A stretch of 37,292 bases of DNA from Parachlorella kessleri (taxonomy: Eukaryota > Chlorophyta > Trebouxiophyceae > Chlorellales > Chlorellaceae). The notes under the pieces were generated by a model, which ran no database searches, was not told where the DNA came from, and saw only the letters and a list, made by a program, of their open reading frames with translations. The position numbers and the translations under genes were made by a program. Position 1 is the stretch's first letter, and each line of letters starts with the position of its first letter. Positions 22,601 to 32,653 of this stretch are shown in pieces. The DNA is taken from the NCBI GenBank assembly GCA_001598975.1, contig BBXU01001595.1, positions 1-37,292 on the forward strand, in the 5' to 3' direction.

Positions 22601-25561
22601 TGCCTTGAGAAGCACGCAACACCTTCCACTTGGAATGCCTTATCAGAACCACAGGGAGGTGAGAATGACAGTGAGCCATGCGAAGCATGTGACGGAAGGG
22701 TTTCATCCTGCCTCACTGCAGGTGCTCCGGTTTGCCAACCTAGTGTTTGAACCCTTGTGGAACCGGCAACACATCCGCAACGTGCAGGTGAGCCGGTCAC
22801 GGGGTCTCAACATCGGCCCAGCAGTCTCAACTCCTCTGAGATTGATTGATGCTCAAGTGCCACTGACGCCCCGCTGTTCCGCCAGCGGCAGTGCCCTTTC
22901 GGCAAATGTTGAAGAGTGTATCTAACAAGCACCCAGTGTATCATCGGAGTGGTGGATGACAGGGAACGCCAGATGAGCTGCTTGTGGCAGGAAGAGTGGG
23001 CCTTCCCTTCCGACCCAGCACCCCGTTCCCACTCTACCTCCCCCTGGGTGCAGGTGATCTTCTCAGAGGACTTTGGCACTGAGGGGCGCGGCGGCTACTT
23101 TGACCAGTACGGCATCGTGCGCGACGTCATCCAGAACCACCTGCTCCAGATCGTGGCGCTGTTCGGCATGGAGCAGCCGGTGAGTGGGGCGGCCTTGTGC
23201 CGGCCGGCGACAGGCGGTGGCGGCCCCCAGTGCGCACAAACAGGACTTGCATGCATGTGTATAGTTAAGGTCAGGGTCGTATGGGACACATGGTGTGTTT
23301 GGCTTCTGCTACACCATGCTGTACCGCACATGCTGACCCCAAGCCTGCAGAAGGCCTTGTCACATACCAGATGCAGCTGTCACGAGCCAGCCCCATGTCA
23401 GTTTATGTCTTATGCCCATGTGGACACTCTCACTAGATGTCCACGCAATTTTGAGCACTGTGCAGGTGAGCCTGGATGCGGAGGACATTCGCAACGAGAA
23501 GGTGAAGGTGCTGCGGTCGATGCAGACGGTGCGGCTGGAGGATGTGGTGCTGGGGCAGTACCGCTCCCGTACCGCCAAGGGGGTCACCCTGCCCGGGTAC
23601 CTGGACGACCCCACAGTGCCCGAGGGCAGGTGAGGCGTGCTTCGCCGGGTGGTGGGTTGGGGCCAGCGAGCGCCTGCGGTTGGGAGAGGCGAAGGCGGTT
23701 CTTGTTGGGCCTTGGGGCAGTGCTGACAGAGGCAGGGCAGGCAGAGCGTGCATGGGGCCACGGGAGTGAAAAGGTAGGGTGGCCTAACCGCGGCAGTGGT
23801 GGTGGTTACTGTGCTCCTGGCCATCGTAGCCTGCCTACCACATGTGTGTATGCTCGTCGTCCTGTGTGTGAGACAAGGTACACTAAACTGCAGGCATGTG
23901 GGAGTCGGGGGCCCCCTTGAAGTGTGGCAGTGCCATGCCGTTTGGGAGGGCTTTTCCTGGATAAATGCATCCCTACTTGCTGCGCTGCCGCAGCATCACT
24001 CCCACATTTGCCGCCTGTGCTGTCTTCATCAACAACCACCGGTGGGACGGTGTGCCTTTCCTGCTCAAGGCGGGGAAGGCGCTTGCCGGCCGCATGGCGG
24101 AGATCCGTGTCCAGGTAGGCTTGTAGGTCTCGTGTTCTTAAGGGTTCCTCTCCTGCCGACTGCAGCAAGTCTGTTTGTGTTGCGGCCTGTTTCACTAATG
24201 ACCGTCAACGCCAAGGCACATGTCTGGGTGGAGTGGCTGGCTTCATGTCGTCCTGTTCTCTTCCACTCAAGTGATGCCCCGGTGACGTGGCCCACTGCCC
24301 CCCAGGCCCAACCCTTGCGAGCTTGCCTGCTGGCCTGCCCTGCAGTTCCGGCACGTGCCCGGCAACCTGTATCGCAACAAGCTGGGTATCGACCTGGACA
24401 GGGCAACCAACGAGCTGGTGAGTGGGCGTGGGCGCTCCCTCCTGCGGTCAGGTAGCGAGGCGGGCTGGGCACCCCCCACTGGTGCTGCTTGCATGCCAGT
24501 GCAGTGGCACCTAGCTTGGTGGCAGAGGGCCAGGGTGCTGCCTGCGGCAACCCTTGGCATGCCAGGTGGGGTACACCAGGGTATACGCAAGCTGCAAGGG
24601 TAGCAGGTGCCTAAGGGGAGTAGGTGCTGCCTGGACTAGTGCAAGGTGCACATGCCCCGCCCCCTCCCTAGCTGTCTTTGGCTGCTGGTCATTGTCTGCC
24701 CCCTCCCTGCTGCAGGTCATCCGTATCCAGCCTAACGAGGCCATCTACCTGAAGGTCAACAACAAGGTGCCGGGGCTGGGGCTGCGCATCGACGTCTCGC
24801 GGCTGGACCTGTCCTACAAGTCCAAGTACAACACACACCTGCCAGGTGAGCTGCTGAGAGCACACAACACTTCGGGTGAATGAATGCTATGTTCAGTGCA
24901 AGCAGTGATGGAAGCGGGGGAGGGGGCCCAGTCACGAAACGTCCAACGAGCTTGCCAATTCCATGTGAGCGGATATGTCCTGCTGCAGGCTAAGCAGCGC
25001 ACTTGGCAAGGTGCTGCTTAGCCCGTGCGGGCGATGGTGGCTGATGTTGTAACTGTTGTGACAACATTACTCCCACCCTTTCTTGGCTCCACAGATGCAT
25101 ACGAGCGGCTGATTCTGGACTGCATCAACGGTGACAGGCGGCTGTTCATCCGCAATGACGAGCTGGACACTGCCTGGAAGATCTTCACCCCCGTGCTCAA
25201 GGTGAGCTGGTGGGGGCAGGCAGGTGGAGCAGCACCATGGCGGGATCCCCGCCAAGCGTGAGCCGGTGCTGGTGCGATGGTGGGGACTTTGGACTCCTCC
25301 TTAGACGGCCCACGGGAGTGCTGTCTGCCTCATGCTGCTGGCCTGCTGATGTCAATTACCGGGGCTCTGGGTGCGGCGGGCCTGAAACCAGCTGCACCTG
25401 ACCTGGCTTGGGCCTGTTGGCACGGCGTGGTGCAGGAGATTGAGCAGAGGCACGTGGTGCCTGAGCTGTACCCGTATGGCAGCCGCGGCCCAGTGGGGGC
25501 GCACTACCTAGCAGCCAAGTACGGGGTGCGGTGGGGGGACCTGGCGGCAGACGACGAGTGA
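19623..25561 (+). CDS. G6PD: glucose-6-phosphate 1-dehydrogenase, plastidic redox-regulated type
   Basis: Oxidises glucose 6-phosphate to 6-phosphogluconolactone with NADP+, the entry step of the oxidative pentose phosphate pathway, here in the plastid. Exons: 19623-19747, 19867-19910, 20089-20186, 20601-20735, 20931-21025, 21263-21317, 21658-21815, 22164-22317, 22722-22787, 23054-23179, 23466-23629, 23994-24114, 24346-24417, 24716-24845, 25095-25201, 25436-25561; all phases agree, 591 aa. The first about 45 aa are Arg/Leu/His-rich and nearly free of acidic residues, as in a transit peptide. NADP-binding [10 protein letters not shown] is at about 109-118, EKPFGRD at about 245, and the catalytic RIDHYLGKE at about 275-283. 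Cys about 161 and 169 (TCRVAAGENC) match the thioredoxin-regulated pair of plant P1 isoforms with the same eight-residue spacing. [16 protein letters not shown] and [19 protein letters not shown] are family hallmarks. The first three exons are less certain than the rest. Confidence 0.97.
19944..19956 (+). repeat. 13-base G run in G6PDH intron 2
   Basis: Homopolymer of 13 G about 34 bases after the donor of exon 19867-19910. Such runs are prone to length error in assemblies. Confidence 0.85.
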
Positions 25562-26682
25562 ACGGGACGGGGAGGTGCACCTCCAAGGTGGCGCCGATAT
25601 TGATTAAAAGTGGCAGGTAACCAGAGGTGGCTGTCACCTCCCCTTTCCAACCTTCGGAAGCTGGTTGCACTGGAGGGGCAAGCCACCCAGGCTGGTTGTA
25701 CATGTTCAGGTTAGACTTTGCGTCACTACTGCCCCAGACATTGGCACACTCCCGCAAACCTGGGCTGAAAAGTTGGAGGCACGTTGCGATGATTGCGATG
25801 AATGTATGAGGACACCATACCAAGCATTCGAGCGTTGCGTGGGATGAAGGAATGATGCGCTCATGCTAAGTAGCATATGCGGTGCGATCCATGCAATACA
25901 TAAATGTCTGCGGCACCGGACACCTGCCGTGCACGCTCTCCTGATCAACTCTAATGACCCCTTTGTTTAGTTGTGTCTTGACTGGCAACTTGCTGGTACT
26001 GGTTTCTGCTTGTTCACTCTGCCAGCCATGTGGCAGGCAATGAATGATATTTGCGAAGGAGCCGGCCAGCTTCTGTTCTGCTGGCTCCTAGGGTTTTCCA
26101 TCAGCTTCCAGCTTGGGTGCGCAGAATGCGCTGTATAAAATGTTGACTACGCCTCAGGGAGTCTGTCAACTAGAACCAAGGCAAACAGCCGAACCGTTCT
26201 TCGTAGGAGTAACCAGACAATGGAGCCAAGAAATAGCCAAACCCTTTCAGGCGTGCAGGAGAGAAGATGGCATGCCCACTATCTGCAGAATAAAAGAGAG
26301 GAGCGATATCGACAGTGGTGGCTTACCACTATCCAGCTCCGTCAGTACATTGCATCCCTACCTCTCCCCAGTCCGCATTGCCTGCCACCATCAAGCAACA
26401 TAGACAGTGGTTGCTTGCCGCTTGGGTTGTACAGCAGCCCTACAAGCCTATATTAGCAACCGCCCACATCGCCCTTGCTTCGCCACTGCCTACCAATACC
26501 GCTGCTGGCATCTTGCTGTCTTGCCACCAAGCTCCAAAGTCAGTGAATGCCAGGGTGTCGGCTCGAAGGGGCCAACACAGCTAGCCACCCTGGCTTTTCC
26601 TGTCGCTGCATTTCGCTGCCCCTGTTTAGGCTGCGGGGCTGCTGTTTTTGCTGCTGCTGCTGCTACCAACGTGTGCTGTGCC
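25562..26682. other. convergent 3' region between G6PDH and NDUFA8
   Basis: About 1.1 kb with the 3' flanks of two genes that face each other. I saw no TGTAA signal in the expected strand for either gene. Two short related words (GACAGTGGTGGCTTACC near 26300, GACAGTGGTTGCTTGCC near 26403) may be a degenerate direct repeat. Short unspliced frames here match nothing recognised. Confidence 0.45.
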
Positions 26683-27341
26683 TCATGACACTGGCACCGC
26701 CTCTTCAAACTCCTTCTGCTCCTTCCGGCACTTTGTAAAGCGGTTGCTGCACAAGGAAAGTCGAGCGATCAGTTCAGCATGGACCTTCTGTCAAGTGTGC
26801 AGCACATCCAGCTGGCAGACTGGACAAATTCGGCTTGAACTCCCACTGTGCCTCGTGCTGCACTGGCAATCCGTTGGTTCAGGAATGTAGGAGTATGACT
26901 ATACACTGCCTGGCGAACATGCCCCGTCCCTGCCGAGCCACCTCCAACTCCCCAGCTGACTAGAACCTCAGGGCATCAACGCCGCCTGCCCAAAACAGAA
27001 GAATTCCAATACACATACCAGCTTGCACTCCCCAAGCTCTTCCTGCACAAATGCTCCAGTCTCAACCCGCCCCTGAAGCTGCGTCACCTTGGGACCCACC
27101 TGTAATAGTGCATGCACTCGTAATAGGCTTTGAGCTGCTCAGGCGCCTTGCTGTTAACCTCCTTCAGCAGGTCGATCACACAGCTGGTGACGCCATCGCC
27201 CTCTTGCAAGCACTTCTCGGGGTTCGAGTCCTTGGCCTTGCACTCCATGTATGCCTTGTTGACCTTTGAGCACCGCACAGCTATGTGTTTTGACAGCGAC
27301 ATCAGCACTGCTGACGTTGGGGGCGGTGCAGAGGCCTCCAT
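26683..27341 (-). CDS. NDUFA8: NDUFA8, mitochondrial complex I accessory subunit (CHCH domains)
   Basis: Small accessory subunit on the intermembrane-space side of respiratory complex I, held by disulfides in CHCH folds. Minus-strand exons 27100-27341 and 26683-26746, joined in phase 2; 101 aa. It starts like plant homologues (PPPTSAVLMSLSKHI). Cysteine pairs: CSKVNKAYMEC (CX9C), CLQEGDGVTSC (CX9C), CMHYYSNRFTKC (CX10C). The plant C-terminus continues CRKEQ..FEK.CP, but here it reads CRKEQKEFEEAVPVS and the expected last cysteine is valine. An in-frame upstream ATG at 27389 would add 16 residues (Leu/Arg-rich), but plant homologues lack such an extension, so I prefer 27341. It shares its upstream region with RPS16. 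Confidence 0.92.
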
Positions 27342-28128
27342 TGCAGTTGCAGTGCGCAACCAAGGCCTCAGAAGAAGTAAGGACGACACCCCCTCTCACA
27401 GTGCGAGCGATGGCTAAGTACAGCAAGGCTATGATCAAATGTAAGATGAGAAGGGCAATTGGTAGGGTTCTCCCAACAATCATAAGTTTCCGCGGGTCTA
27501 CTGGCGCCAAGAGCCTTGAAACAGGTGCACCTAGGCTTTCAGTGCTAGACACAGCCAGCAATAAGAACTTTGCAATGATGTGACTGAACTTCTCCGTGGC
27601 CTGTGAAGTCCGTTCTTGCAGCAGTTTCTGGTGGCGAAAATCACACAGCGCATACAACCTCAGCAGTAATACGCACTCCGTTTTACTGCCGTGGGGTAAC
27701 TGTGGTATACCGTTGCTTCGGAGCAACTCAAAGCAGTGCCATGATGCCCATCCCGCTTACGGCAGGAGGGATCAGGGATATCTTCCTGCTCCAAGCTCCT
27801 GCCCATACAGTCAGGAGCAGGCGTCCGCAGCTGTTACACCTTGAAGGGCTGTTGGGTACTGTCCAGCTCCTGGCTGCCTCCCTTCGCAAGCCTTAAGCAC
27901 CAGAGTGCGTTTATGAGAGGTCGAATTCAAGAAGGAAACCATTGTCTTAGCTGCTTGCCCAGGAAGGCATCACAAGCAAGGGCGAAGAGTTGACATTGTT
28001 GCATTCAGCCCGCGCTGCAGTACGCAGGGCGGTACGTTGTAACATAAGCCGCCATGACTGTAAGGGAGGACTGGGCCTGGAAAGCCCCTCTTTTGCTGCA
28101 TCGCGTTAGCAGCCGACAGCCGCACAAT
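27342..28128. promoter_or_regulatory. shared divergent promoter region, NDUFA8 / RPS16
   Basis: About 790 bases between two divergent starts. No core motif is clear. A minus-strand frame from 27726 into NDUFA8 contains a strongly hydrophobic stretch (LPIALLILHLIIALLYLAIA) but resembles no family I know and overlaps NDUFA8 in another frame; it is probably not a gene. Confidence 0.4.
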
Positions 28129-30180
28129 ATGGCGGAGGTGAGCCTGCAGCAGCTGGGCATCAGGGCATTAGGCCTGCAGGTCATGACATGTTTGTTGAGG
28201 CTACATACATATTTCGCTCTAACGTGTTTTTATTTTGTGTTATGCAGTCGGTGCAGACCTTCGGGCGCAAGGTGCGAGCGACAAGTAGTGCTTTGCTGCT
28301 CGTTTGCTGTAGGAAACGTGCCTGCAAGAGGTGTTGTTTGCTTACTGTTGGGCTTTGTGACCGGTGCTGGGGCGTGACCCTGAGCTGGTTGCCGTATGCA
28401 GAAGAATGCAGTGGCTGTGGCCTACTGCAAGCGTGGAAAGGGGGAGCTGAGGCTCAATGGTGAGCTTGGCGGAGGGCAGGCTGACCAACTTGTGTGTACA
28501 CTGGCACCTGAAGGCAGACCGTACCAAGTTGGCTGGCCTTGTGCTTGTCGGCAATGCAACGTATCTTGTTGAGCTAGATTGATTCTTTGTTCGGTGACGG
28601 AGCGCGGGGTTTGATGGGTATGGACAGCAGGCAGCTGCCAGAGGGTGTCTAGTCCGGCCAGCAACCAGCGAGTGGCAATGGGAGCACTACACAGTACTCT
28701 TAGCAGGCGACTGTGAGAGAACATATCAGTGTGTCAGCAGCAGCAGCTGTGCTGGGAAAAACTACAGCTTGGTGGTTCCGTCGGCAGCAGGAGGAAGCCA
28801 AGTCAGGATATCCACTTGTGCGGTCGGCGGGGAAAGGTTGTGGACGTGGCGGTGGCAGCACAGCGCTTTCAGCATGTAGCAGCTGACGCCTCGGGAGAGC
28901 CTGGTTGGATATGGTGATGGCAGAGGAACTGGCAACGAGTAGCCTTGCAGCGTGCCCATGCTGCTCGTGCTGGCGCTTTGGCCTGTCATAGGGGTAACCA
29001 TTCACGCGGGCCCACGGAAAACCATCCCGCGCTCGGCTAGCACTTGGCGGCCCTAGCTTGTTATACTCAGTCCAGCTGGGAAGATGCGTCCGGGCAATCT
29101 CCTCAAGGGGCGGCTGTCTTGCTGGCGCAGGCTCCCCTCTGGACCTTATCCAGCCTGACACCATGCGCTACAAGGTGCTGGAGCCTGTGCTGCTCCTGGG
29201 CAAGCAGCGGTTTGCCAACGTGGACATCCGCATCCGCGTCAAGGGCGGCGGCCATGTGTCTCAGATCTACGCCATCCGCCAGGCCATCGCCAAGGCGCTA
29301 GTGGCCTTCTACCAGAAGTGTGAGTTTGGTGCTGAGGCAGGCAGGCTCGGGGATGCAGGGCTGGGTTCAGGATGGGTTGGGTGTACAGAGAGTGCCGTTT
29401 GCCGCAGCTGTGGCGGCCGTGGCGAAGCTTAGTGGAACTTCGGGTCTGGGGGCCTCGTTTAACCGAGGTTCGACCCAATTTATGTGTGGGGCTGTTTTGG
29501 CGCGTTAATTTACATCTAATGTTCACAAACATTAAGTTTTATATGGTGGGTCAGCGATATGTGTTGGCCGTGGGTAGGCTTCACCGCTCATCTCACATCT
29601 GCGGTTCCAAGGAGCTCGCATATGGGGGCTGTCAGCTTATATTGATGAAGTGGTTGGTATACTCCACAGGGCTTGACACCCAATTAGGGTCTCTGCTGGC
29701 GCCTCTGCGTGACTTTTGATGGACGACTAACCCATTGGTATGGTTTTTGTGTATGTGCAGACGTGGATGAGCAGAGCAAGAACGAGATCAAGGACATCCT
29801 GCTGCAGTACGACAGGACACTGCTGGTCGCCGATCCTCGCCGCTCTGAGCCCAAGAAGTGCGTTGTGCGGTTGGAAGGAGGGCAGCGGGGAGCCGTAATG
29901 TCACTGTTAGCTGTGTGCCTGCCAACACCCTGTGGGGACAGCTGTGTTTGCAGTCCTGCCTGCAAGTCGAGTTGGGGTACACCATGTGGATGCTTGTTGC
30001 CTTCAGTGTTGCTGGCATGGGGATTACCACCAGGAAGTGTGCTCGTCCGTACTGGGCTGACACCTGGATGGCCATCATGTTATACGTGGCCATTGCTGTT
30101 GGCACAACTTGCGACCCGTGCCGTGTTGCAGGTTTGGCGGTCATGGTGCCCGCGCTCGCTTCCAGAAGTCTTACCGTTAA
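28129..30180 (+). CDS. RPS16: 40S ribosomal protein S16 (uS9)
   Basis: Cytosolic small-subunit ribosomal protein of the uS9 family, whose C-terminal tail reaches the decoding centre. Exons: 28129-28137 (only three codons), 28248-28271, 28402-28459, 29131-29319, 29761-29857, 30132-30180; all phases agree, 141 aa, near the usual 146. Marks in order: [99 protein letters not shown], and the invariant end FQKSYR. The third intron (28460-29130) is long at 671 bases and holds no RNA gene that I could recognise. Confidence 0.97.
28460..29130 (+). other. long intron of RPS16
   Basis: This 671-base intron interrupts the glycine codon after ELRLN. Ribosomal protein introns often host snoRNAs. I looked for C/D boxes and H/ACA hairpins by eye and found no convincing pair. 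Confidence 0.7.
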
Positions 30181-30306
30181 AACTCTGGGCGGCTGTCGCC
30201 TGGGAGCTGGCAAAGTGGAGGCTGCGTGTGCCAGCGCCGAGGGATAGTGGGGGAGTGCTGGGTGTGCCGATGTGGCTCCTCTCTTAGATACAAGTTACCG
30301 GCCCCA

Positions 30307-30311
30307 TGTAA
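30307..30311 (+). other. putative TGTAA polyadenylation signal of RPS16
   Basis: TGTAA 127 bases beyond the RPS16 stop codon; chlorophyte-type signal, positional support only. Confidence 0.4.
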
Positions 30312-30575
30312 CATGCCCAGTTTGCACAGTTCCTCTGGAGTTGACCTCAGCTGCGGACGAAGGAAGGGAGTTACTGCACCCGGGAGGCTCATCGCAACCT
30401 CAATGAAACATGGATGAGCATGGGGTATGTGAGGAGGCGAGACGAAGCAGTGCGGTTGCAAACCACCCACTGGACTGGGCACTGGCTTTGTAGGCGGGCA
30501 AGGCATGCGCAGGAAACACCAGTCAGTGCTATAGACCGTCGCATTCCGAGGAAAACGTGTAAATGTGTAAAACCA

Positions 30576-30580
30576 TTACA
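30576..30580 (-). other. putative TGTAA polyadenylation signal of PRXL2-like gene
   Basis: Minus-strand TGTAA about 200 bases beyond the stop at 30779; positional support only. Confidence 0.35.
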
Positions 30581-30778
30581 CAAAAAATGGGAGGCGCACA
30601 CCAGTCATCCTTGGCTCCAGCCCTGGCAGCTTCCAATGCACATTGACCACAACTTCTGCAAGGCAGCCCAAGCTGTCCGTTGACCTTGCCACAAACTGTA
30701 CACACCCTGATAATGTAGCACGTCTGCAGATGCACGGTCCGCTAACCACTATGCGCCGCTTCTGACTTCTGGGGCATG

Positions 30779-32127
30779 TCATTGGTTGCCAGCTGCTGCC
30801 TTTTTGCACGCTTCCATGACCTGCAGCACCCGCCAGCCACAGATTGTCATGTCATGCCACAAACACATAACATGTACTGGCTGAGCATCCTCAAGCACAA
30901 TGCGCACGCCACCCTGCTAAACCCAGCCCAGGTACCCCGCGAGAGCCGTGCTGAACACATGTGTTAGCCACCAGCTTCCTCAAGAGTCGGGCGGGGCTGT
31001 GCATGCTCCGTGCATGCTATGTGCTCCCGCTGCATGGTTGCACCCACCTCAGACTCGGGCGCATGGTCTCCAAAAGTCTTCTCCCCGTACGTGTACATAA
31101 TCTCGCCACCCTTTTTCAGCACCACCAGGCCGCCCATGGTCAGGCCGTCGCCCTGCATGCAGGCACACCAGGACAGCCGGCTGGTTGCTCTGGCTGGCAG
31201 GGCTACAGCTACACCTGCAGTCCAGGGCACCGCTGCCGGAACAAGTACATCCCATGTGAGCATCACTTGCAGCCTGCTTCACCTCTCAGATCATCGCCTG
31301 CCCACTCACCACCAGGTTGGAATCCTTCCCAGCTCCGCAGGCTTTGGCACGTTTTACGTTCTTCCAGGCTCTGCGCAACAGGCAAGAAGCAGCAATATGT
31401 CAGGGCTAACTTTCAAGGCCACCCTCAAGTACACAGTGGTTGTGGAGATACCCACTTCAGCAAGGCTATAATTCTAACAGCCTGCATTGTACTGGGTTAG
31501 CCCGCAAGGAAACTGCCTATCAGCCCAAACAGGGCTCACTTACTGGGAGAAGGGGTTGAGTAGGTCGATGATGCTGCCGCGGCGCACTGCTCCGCCATGC
31601 ACCGTCGCATAGAATGCCTTGCTCTCATCCAGGTAGAGAGGCCCGCCCCAGTACTCAGGAGAAAAGGCCTCCACCTCACGCTCCTTCCACTCATGCAGCA
31701 CACAGGCAAGCTGGATGCCCAGAGCGTCATACTCGGCCCGCTGGCCCCAAATGTGCATGGCCTCCTCGCGGCACAGCACTGCAGGGTGGAAGGCAGAGCA
31801 AGCGGAGGAGTTGAACATTCCATAGGCCACCCGGTTGACGCAGGTGGTACTATGTGACAAGCATGACACAACCGGGTTTGACGAGACTGAAGGCCCTGTG
31901 ACTGGGCAACACTTACAGCAGCCAGGGCGCCTGAGCACCACTACAAGCGCTGCCTTGTCTTTCCATAGTGTTGATGCCTTGACCTCAGCCCCTGTCTTGT
32001 CCTTCAGCAGGGCCTCTGACAGTGGTGGTGCGGCCGCCATGACGATCCCTGGGTTACTAGAAGCACCACCGTTGATTCTTGTCGTCCTGGCAACAATAGA
32101 TGGTCTGCTAAAGATAGAAATTGTCAT
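30779..32127 (-). CDS. peroxiredoxin-like 2 (PRXL2/FAM213-type) thioredoxin-fold redox protein
   Basis: Thioredoxin-fold protein of the AhpC/TSA-like PRXL2 group, thought to act in redox control. Minus-strand exons: 31917-32127, 31544-31778, 31310-31370, 31048-31152, 30779-30820; phases agree, 217 aa. The first about 35 aa (MTISIFSRPSIVARTTRING...) are Arg/Ser/Ile-rich without acidic residues, like an organelle targeting peptide. The internal ATG at 32040 (MAAAPPLSEALL) would give a short cytosolic form. The family motif RRPGCLLCREEA carries a C-X2-C pair (about aa 70 and 73), split by the first intron. Then come a strand rich in VLHEWKEREVEAF, LYLDESKAFYATV, and the C-terminal LTMGGLVVLKKGGEIMYTYG and EKTFGDHAP. 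It is closer to the FAM213A (RRPGC) than the AAED1 (HFGCPFC) branch, from recall. It is divergent from YJU2B. Confidence 0.88.
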
Positions 32128-32653
32128 CCAGCTGCGCAGCTACGCCTGATCGCCAAACTCGGCCTTACCAACATGGCGCGTCTGCTCCAACTTGGCGCCC
32201 TTCCAGCATGGCTCTTCGTTTTCACTTTCAACGTTACGCTTCCTGATGCTCGTTTTCCGTTTGATAGCAACCAGCTGATTGCATTGCTGAAACTGTTTAG
32301 TGCGTTACAGCACCTGCAGTGGGTGGCAGAGTTTCTAGCGAGCTAGAAACTGCGAGAACCCCGTCATTACGTACAGATTGCTTGTGAGTACTCCTGGGGC
32401 TTGCCGGCCTAAGAGCTGGTGAGCCAGGCTGAGGTGCCAACGCCACCCTAGTGCCCTGTGTTTTGGAGGGCACCCAACAGGGTGAGTGGTTACCCACAGG
32501 CCCTGCAGCAAGGACATCGTTTTGTTGGTCTGGGCGAAGTACTGGTGCACCAACTTGTTTGCAATTACTGTGCTTGAACTACTAGTCTTCTGTTGCAGGT
32601 GCTGCAGTCGGGTTCGTCGGCCTTGCGGCTGTTGCTGAAGAGTTAGGAACAAG
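32128..32653. promoter_or_regulatory. shared divergent promoter region, PRXL2-like / YJU2B
   Basis: About 525 bases between two divergent start codons; no recognised motif or coding sequence. A regulatory role is inferred from layout. Confidence 0.45.

Larger units (their letters stand above)
30181..30778. other. convergent 3' region between RPS16 and PRXL2-like gene
   Basis: About 600 bases holding both 3' untranslated regions. TGTAA on the plus strand at 30307-30311 suits RPS16, 127 bases after its stop. TGTAA on the minus strand at 30576-30580 suits the PRXL2-like gene. No coding sequence is recognised. Confidence 0.5.

Noticed and set aside
26113..26403. 96-codon plus-strand frame downstream of G6PDH
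   Set aside because: Lies in the convergent 3' region, has no known relatives that I recognise and no upstream gene signals.
27221..27237. GGTTCGAGTCC resembling a tRNA T-loop
   Set aside because: It is coding sequence of NDUFA8 (residues around DSNPEKC on the other strand); no tRNA fold around it.
27154..27726. 190-codon minus-strand frame with a hydrophobic segment
   Set aside because: It overlaps the NDUFA8 first exon in another frame and resembles no known protein; probably 5' flanking sequence.
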